Part shown: positions 59,691 through 64,000 of the stretch, one piece after another
Position numbering within the stretch: the first letter of the stretch is position 1
How the letters are laid out: every line of letters starts with the position of its first letter
From: Hydractinia symbiolongicarpus
Lineage: Eukaryota; Cnidaria; Hydrozoa; Anthoathecata; Hydractiniidae
Length of the DNA: 64,000 bases
Assembly (NCBI RefSeq): GCF_029227915.1
Contig: NC_079877.1
Coordinates: forward strand, 15,982,851-16,046,850
Direction of reading: 5' to 3'
Notes under the pieces: generated by a model
The model's database searches: none
What the model was told of the DNA's origin: nothing
The model's input: the letters and a program-made list of their open reading frames with translations, nothing else
Position numbers and translations under genes: made by a program

Positions 59691-62600
59691 TTTGTTTTGT
59701 TTTTTCAGACTAACACACACTGTTTAACATAGATTTAACAAATTTTACGTTAATATAAAAACGTTTTCAGTTTACTTGTCGAATGTTTGATGAAATTTTA
59801 GCTCCATGTTTGTTAGATCATGCTATTTTCAAATAGATCTGGGAACTCTTATGCAAAGCAAAGTAGACGAAAACAAGATTTTTTCGAAAAAGACATTTAT
59901 ATTTTTTGAAATTAGTTTTGCTAGTTATTTGTAGATTTTTTGCACTCTTTTCCCATTTCACCGTTTGTGGAAAACATTTATGGCGTGAAAATTCCATTTT
60001 TGACTTTTACAAAACAAGCTCCATTTTGTAGGCACGTTTCTTCTCGTCTTCATTTCTCTTAAGCGTTTCTTAATTTCCAAGCTCCTGTATCTTTTGGCAT
60101 TTAGGTCAAGTACCAGTGCGACTAAAAATGCTCTTTGACCAGGAGTCCTAAATCGGCTGTAGTAATTATTCGTCGCTTATTTTGAACATTGTCGGTTCTC
60201 TTCTAACATTTGGGCACACTTTTTCCAAAAGCTTACCGGTGATATTTTTTATTTCGTTGTAGTGCAGTGTGACGTTAAATGTTTTGCAAGCACTTAGTAG
60301 TAAAAATCCCTGTAAAAAAAATCAAGAAACTTAAATTATTTTTGTTTTTTAGTGTTAAAGAGTTTGGATTGCTTATCTGCTCTTTGAAATTTTTGCTTAC
60401 AACTATTGCGTTTTACAGCAACTATACGCAAAAATATTTCTGAGAGAAATTACGAAAATTCTATTATCAAGGTAACGCCTTTACAAATTTCCGCGATAAG
60501 CAATTAGGATTTTGAGCAAAATCGTTTATTGGATATTATAAAACTTGCGTGCTTCAAACACACAAGGTTAAATAAATTCATGGGAATTTTTCGAATCTCT
60601 CTATTTTTGTTACAAAATAACGTCGTAGGTTTTGTTTGTGTTGGAAATTTTCATCTGACAAGCCCAGTTCTCGGTTTGTTTTTACCTGAAGTTTTGCGGT
60701 TAAGCCTAAGGATTGTCTGAGAAGACAACGAAAAAATAGACATTCACGATTATGCAAAAGTATTTTGAATGTAATAGCTAGTGGCCGTTATAGCTAGGAG
60801 TATCGGCATTCTTCAAAATAAGTGTGTCTTTTTTTTACACCGGCATGAAGGTATAATCTTGTGGTACTTCTTCACAATTCTTAATCCTGACAGGTTTTTA
60901 TTGCCACTTACGTGTGAAAGACCGAAGAAGCGCCAATTTGTAATTAATGCTTATGTTATATTTTATAAACGTCCAAATCTTTATACATTTAAAATTCCTA
61001 GAGTTGTACAGTAATTCCAAAGTTCTTCGATAACGTCCTAAAAACTGTTAAGAACCTTGGTATTATAACACGGTTTTTAAATTACCTTATTGGCCTTTAT
61101 TTCTTCAGCCTCAACTGATTTTTTTTTCAAGTGACGTAGCTTAGGCCGGCGTAAAAGGGCAGCCTGAAAAAGACCTACGGTAAAAAAATATATGCAGAAG
61201 TGATGTTTTTTAAGTAAACATATCAATTTCCGCTAGAATGACGTGTTTGCTAAATGGCTTGTGGAAACACAGCCTCAAACAACGTTAAGGGAAAAAATAA
61301 CGGGCAATGGAAATAGAACTGATGATGTTTTAGGGTCAAAGGAGTAAAGACCGATAAGGTATATTACATTTACAAATTATTTCCAGACCCACTATAACTA
61401 ATGTAAAACCAATTTATGAGCTTTTTTAGGTAATAGAGCTATTAATAATAGTTCTATTAAAAAACAATTTGAAACGGAAACAATTTTGGTAATTTTCCTG
61501 CTTACCCTTAGACTTATTTTTGGCAAAAAAAAATCGATTAATCTTTGATCTTTTGCCGACAATTATTTTACATTGCGCGTGAATCATAAATAGTTGCTCA
61601 GAGTTTAAGTAGTAAAGCACTGCCGGATGGGACATTGAACCATGTGTCTTGTATCTTAATACTTCAAGTTTTGACTTACAGATGACACGTCTGCATGTTA
61701 GTTTTCTTATCAATAGGTGTACTTCGGGCCCTAAAGGTTATCAAACAAATGAAGTAAACTACCCAGATTATTCTTTGACGGTCGATTAATGGGACTGTAT
61801 TTGTTCGTTAGAATAACTATATTAAGATAGCCAATTAATTATAATTCGTCTAAAGGTGGAACGAATGAAGCGTACAATTGTGATTTCTGGAATCTGATTG
61901 GTTGGTAATATTATCGTTCTAATCTTTTCAATTTTTCTTGAAGACCGGAATCGAATAATTTAAAATAGAGAATAATTAACAGATAGCCAATCAAATTTGT
62001 TCTTGTCCTTTTTGATCTGCTTTACTTTAAGTGGAAATCCAGCTTAATATATAAAGTGATTGTTCAAAATATGGTAGGAATAATTTCAAGGATGTTGTTA
62101 GTTAGCGTGATATCTAACTTTTCGTGTTTTATTTATTATTTTCATTTAGATATTTTCATCGATTCAACATGTCAATTTTGACTGTTTCGCTGTGCTAAAA
62201 ACTAATGATGACAATTTTTTCGAGATCAAAATTAAAGGTTGTTTTCTTTGATGGTATAATCATGACATTTTATTTCTTCTGATATTTGATACCTAAACAA
62301 ACACATGCGACCATTCTTTTGTTTTATCAGCAGAACTTTTCTACAAAAGATCTTCTTTGATCTTTTTTAACAGATTATTTCTTAAATGATGTTTCCTAGT
62401 GTTTTTAACTCGAATAGTAGTGTGTCGGAAATTTCTCTAACTCATCAGCTGCTCAATACTTAACAGCCAGTAGGCTGCAAATCTCTCTGGTAGATGCGTC
62501 AGTTAAGTAAACAACGTTTAACTTATATAATTACCATCAATGAATATACATCAGGATTCTTGAGTGTTTAAGAAAGTAATATTACTTCTATTGCTTAAGA

Positions 62601-62808
62601 AAGTGGAAAATCGGCCGTGTTGACGTCAGCAGTAATTGGTAAAATTTTAAATCTAACTGACTAAGCTACGATTATTAGTCCTAAATCTACTGTTACCATA
62701 TTAACAGGTGAGCATACTCAAATTTTAAGCGTGTTAAACAGAGTGTACATAATTACTTTCAGCGACAATCTCTAAAATTCTTTTATTATATAAAGTGTTT
62801 TTATATCA

Positions 62809-62952
62809 TCTATATTATAATACCCGTATACGTCTGTCCGTCCGTCTTTCTGTCACGCAAAATGGTAGCTTAGCTGCGCAATAGCGAGAAGCACGCAATG
62901 CGGTATAAAAAGGACGGGCGAACCCGTTGATTTTCCACGGGCTAACGACTAG
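62809..62952 (+). mobile_element. 144-bp Helitron-like non-autonomous element
   Basis: Starts TCTATATTATAATACCCG just after an A and ends in CTAG just before a T, the canonical Helitron insertion context. A CCCGT...ACGGG hairpin lies about 10 nt before the end. A GTCTGTCCGTCCGTCTTTCTGTC tract near the left end, also seen as CAGACAGACGG in the opposite copy at 40483-40954, links the two. Confidence 0.75.
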
Positions 62953-63319
62953 TTGATTATATTAACTGATTCCATTCATATTTTGTTATTTAGTGGGTCA
63001 AATAAGTTAAAAAAGAGTCATAGGTCCTTACATACACTAGCTTACATAGATTACAATTACAAAATGATAAAATTGCAGACAAGCACTGATGTCTGGAAGA
63101 TTCTAAAGTTTTCATATATCTAATCAGACAAATTAGAGCTACTCGCTTTCAAACATTTTGTGACATCTTAAAGTAACTTGTTCCTAAAGATCAAAACAAG
63201 TAAACTCCTTGTGGTATTCACCTTTATCCTGAGCAGATACATGGATGTTTTATTAAGGTGCAAAATTTTAAATAATTCAGCTAGTTAAAGAAAACTGTGG
63301 AGCATTTATCAAAATATTT

Positions 63320-63870
63320 TTGCGAAGTTAGCAACTTCCCACCTTTCGCGAAATTAGTAGAATAGAAATCGCGAAATAAGGGAAATAAGGAAAAAATTCG
63401 TTCCCGTGACGCTTGACCGCGTTATTTTGTTGTTTATTCAAGACAAGATTAAATGCTCATTTATAACCTTAGGCGTAAATATTGATTCTTGAAAAACAAT
63501 CCATCTTGCGTGCGTAGAAAACACAAAGTTAACTAAACCATGATGGAAAATTATTATCTTTCTCATCGATGATGTGAAAAAGTGACGTCATCATATTTGT
63601 GATTTTTGGGGTGGTCGTACTGGGTGGTTTCACACCATGTACGGCGTTTGGTGTATTTCCAAAACCATTGATGAGCGGAGTGTTTTTATCCTATAACTTA
63701 GACTTTTCTAGTAGTTTGAACTTTTTTTAAACTCGCCCTAAACTTCTGTTTATACTTTCTTATAAACATGTCGACACCCTTAACTTTCGCTTAGTGAAGC
63801 TATTTTCCCGGTCCCCTGAGTCAAAATACTCGCGATAACTCGAACTCCAACGATAATACGTAGATGTTGT
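63320..63870. repeat. MITE relics
   Basis: TTTCGCGAAATT and ATCGCGAAATA motifs at 63345-63380 resemble those near 33000-33250. 63775-63865 (TTTTCCCGGTCCCCTGAG, ATAACTCGAACTCC) is a relative of the MITE at 41340-41475. Confidence 0.5.
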
Positions 63871-64000
63871 TTTTTTTAAATAAAACTATATTGTTTTGCA
63901 ATAAATGTATACAGGTTATATTTTGTTTCTGTTAAGCTGTCAAAGTTAAAAATAAAATAAAAACAAATTTCAATATGTCGCATTTCTTTCATTATTTTAT

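Larger units (their letters stand above)
57383..62808. other. Long stretch without a recognised gene
   Basis: A Lys/Glu-rich frame on plus (about 58190-58340, with LNKEINLLI and KVQKQLEKC) could be a scrap of a non-LTR retrotransposon but is too short to assign. Relatives of the 3590 repeat lie at 59580-59690. Frames at 60529-60720, 60781-61014 and 61426-61713 have no domain. Confidence 0.4.

Noticed and set aside
1-64000. CRISPR arrays, operons, rRNA
   Set aside because: No regularly spaced identical direct repeats with unique spacers and no rRNA segments; intron-split genes show that the DNA is eukaryotic.

Overview
This is a 64 kb piece of an AT-rich animal genome: split genes with GT-AG introns, much intergenic DNA and a dense load of DNA transposons. 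Two families of secreted, cysteine-rich, multidomain proteins (SUEL/rhamnose-binding lectins and ShK-domain proteins), together with the transposon spectrum, suggest a cnidarian, possibly a hydrozoan. That assignment is inference; no ribosomal or mitochondrial marker is present.

Layout. 0-13 kb is mostly non-coding. It holds two copies (1915, 5459) of a small unrecognised gene about 65% identical over 63 residues, a widely spaced inverted repeat (8.25/10.4 kb) and an old piggyBac-like element (11.2-13.0 kb). 13.4-31.5 kb is a lectin locus: an intact three-domain gene on the minus strand (13449-14846), a decayed head-to-head copy on the plus strand (15898-17118), and an intact five-domain gene on the minus strand (29331-31444). 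The space between is filled by a degenerate THAP-DDE plus SAP-SWIM element (ISL2EU type), Helitron-like fragments, a hidden array of about 100-bp repeats (20.6-22.4 kb) and a 3.1-kb hAT element with a 15-bp TIR and 5-bp TSD.

32-43 kb is repeat country: a two-block dispersed repeat in three copies, a dead tyrosine recombinase, a Harbinger-like MITE with TTA duplications, a Helitron-like element, a pogo/Tigger fragment, several MITEs and a tRNA-derived SINE. 43.6-56.2 kb is a second gene cluster: three genes for secreted proteins with four ShK domains each (plus, minus, plus). They are built from symmetric phase-1 exons, three of which are nearly identical copies of one 120-nt exon. 56.6-64 kb holds a 756-bp piggyBac-like MITE flanked by TTAA, a 144-bp Helitron-like element and otherwise no gene I recognise.

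Both clusters share one logic. A short signal-peptide exon ends in phase 1 and is followed by one exon per domain, all of one phase (phase 2 between lectin domains, phase 1 between ShK domains), so domains can be added or lost without breaking the frame. All five multi-exon models below were assembled by eye from splice signals; each gives an open frame, and every exon sum is a multiple of three.
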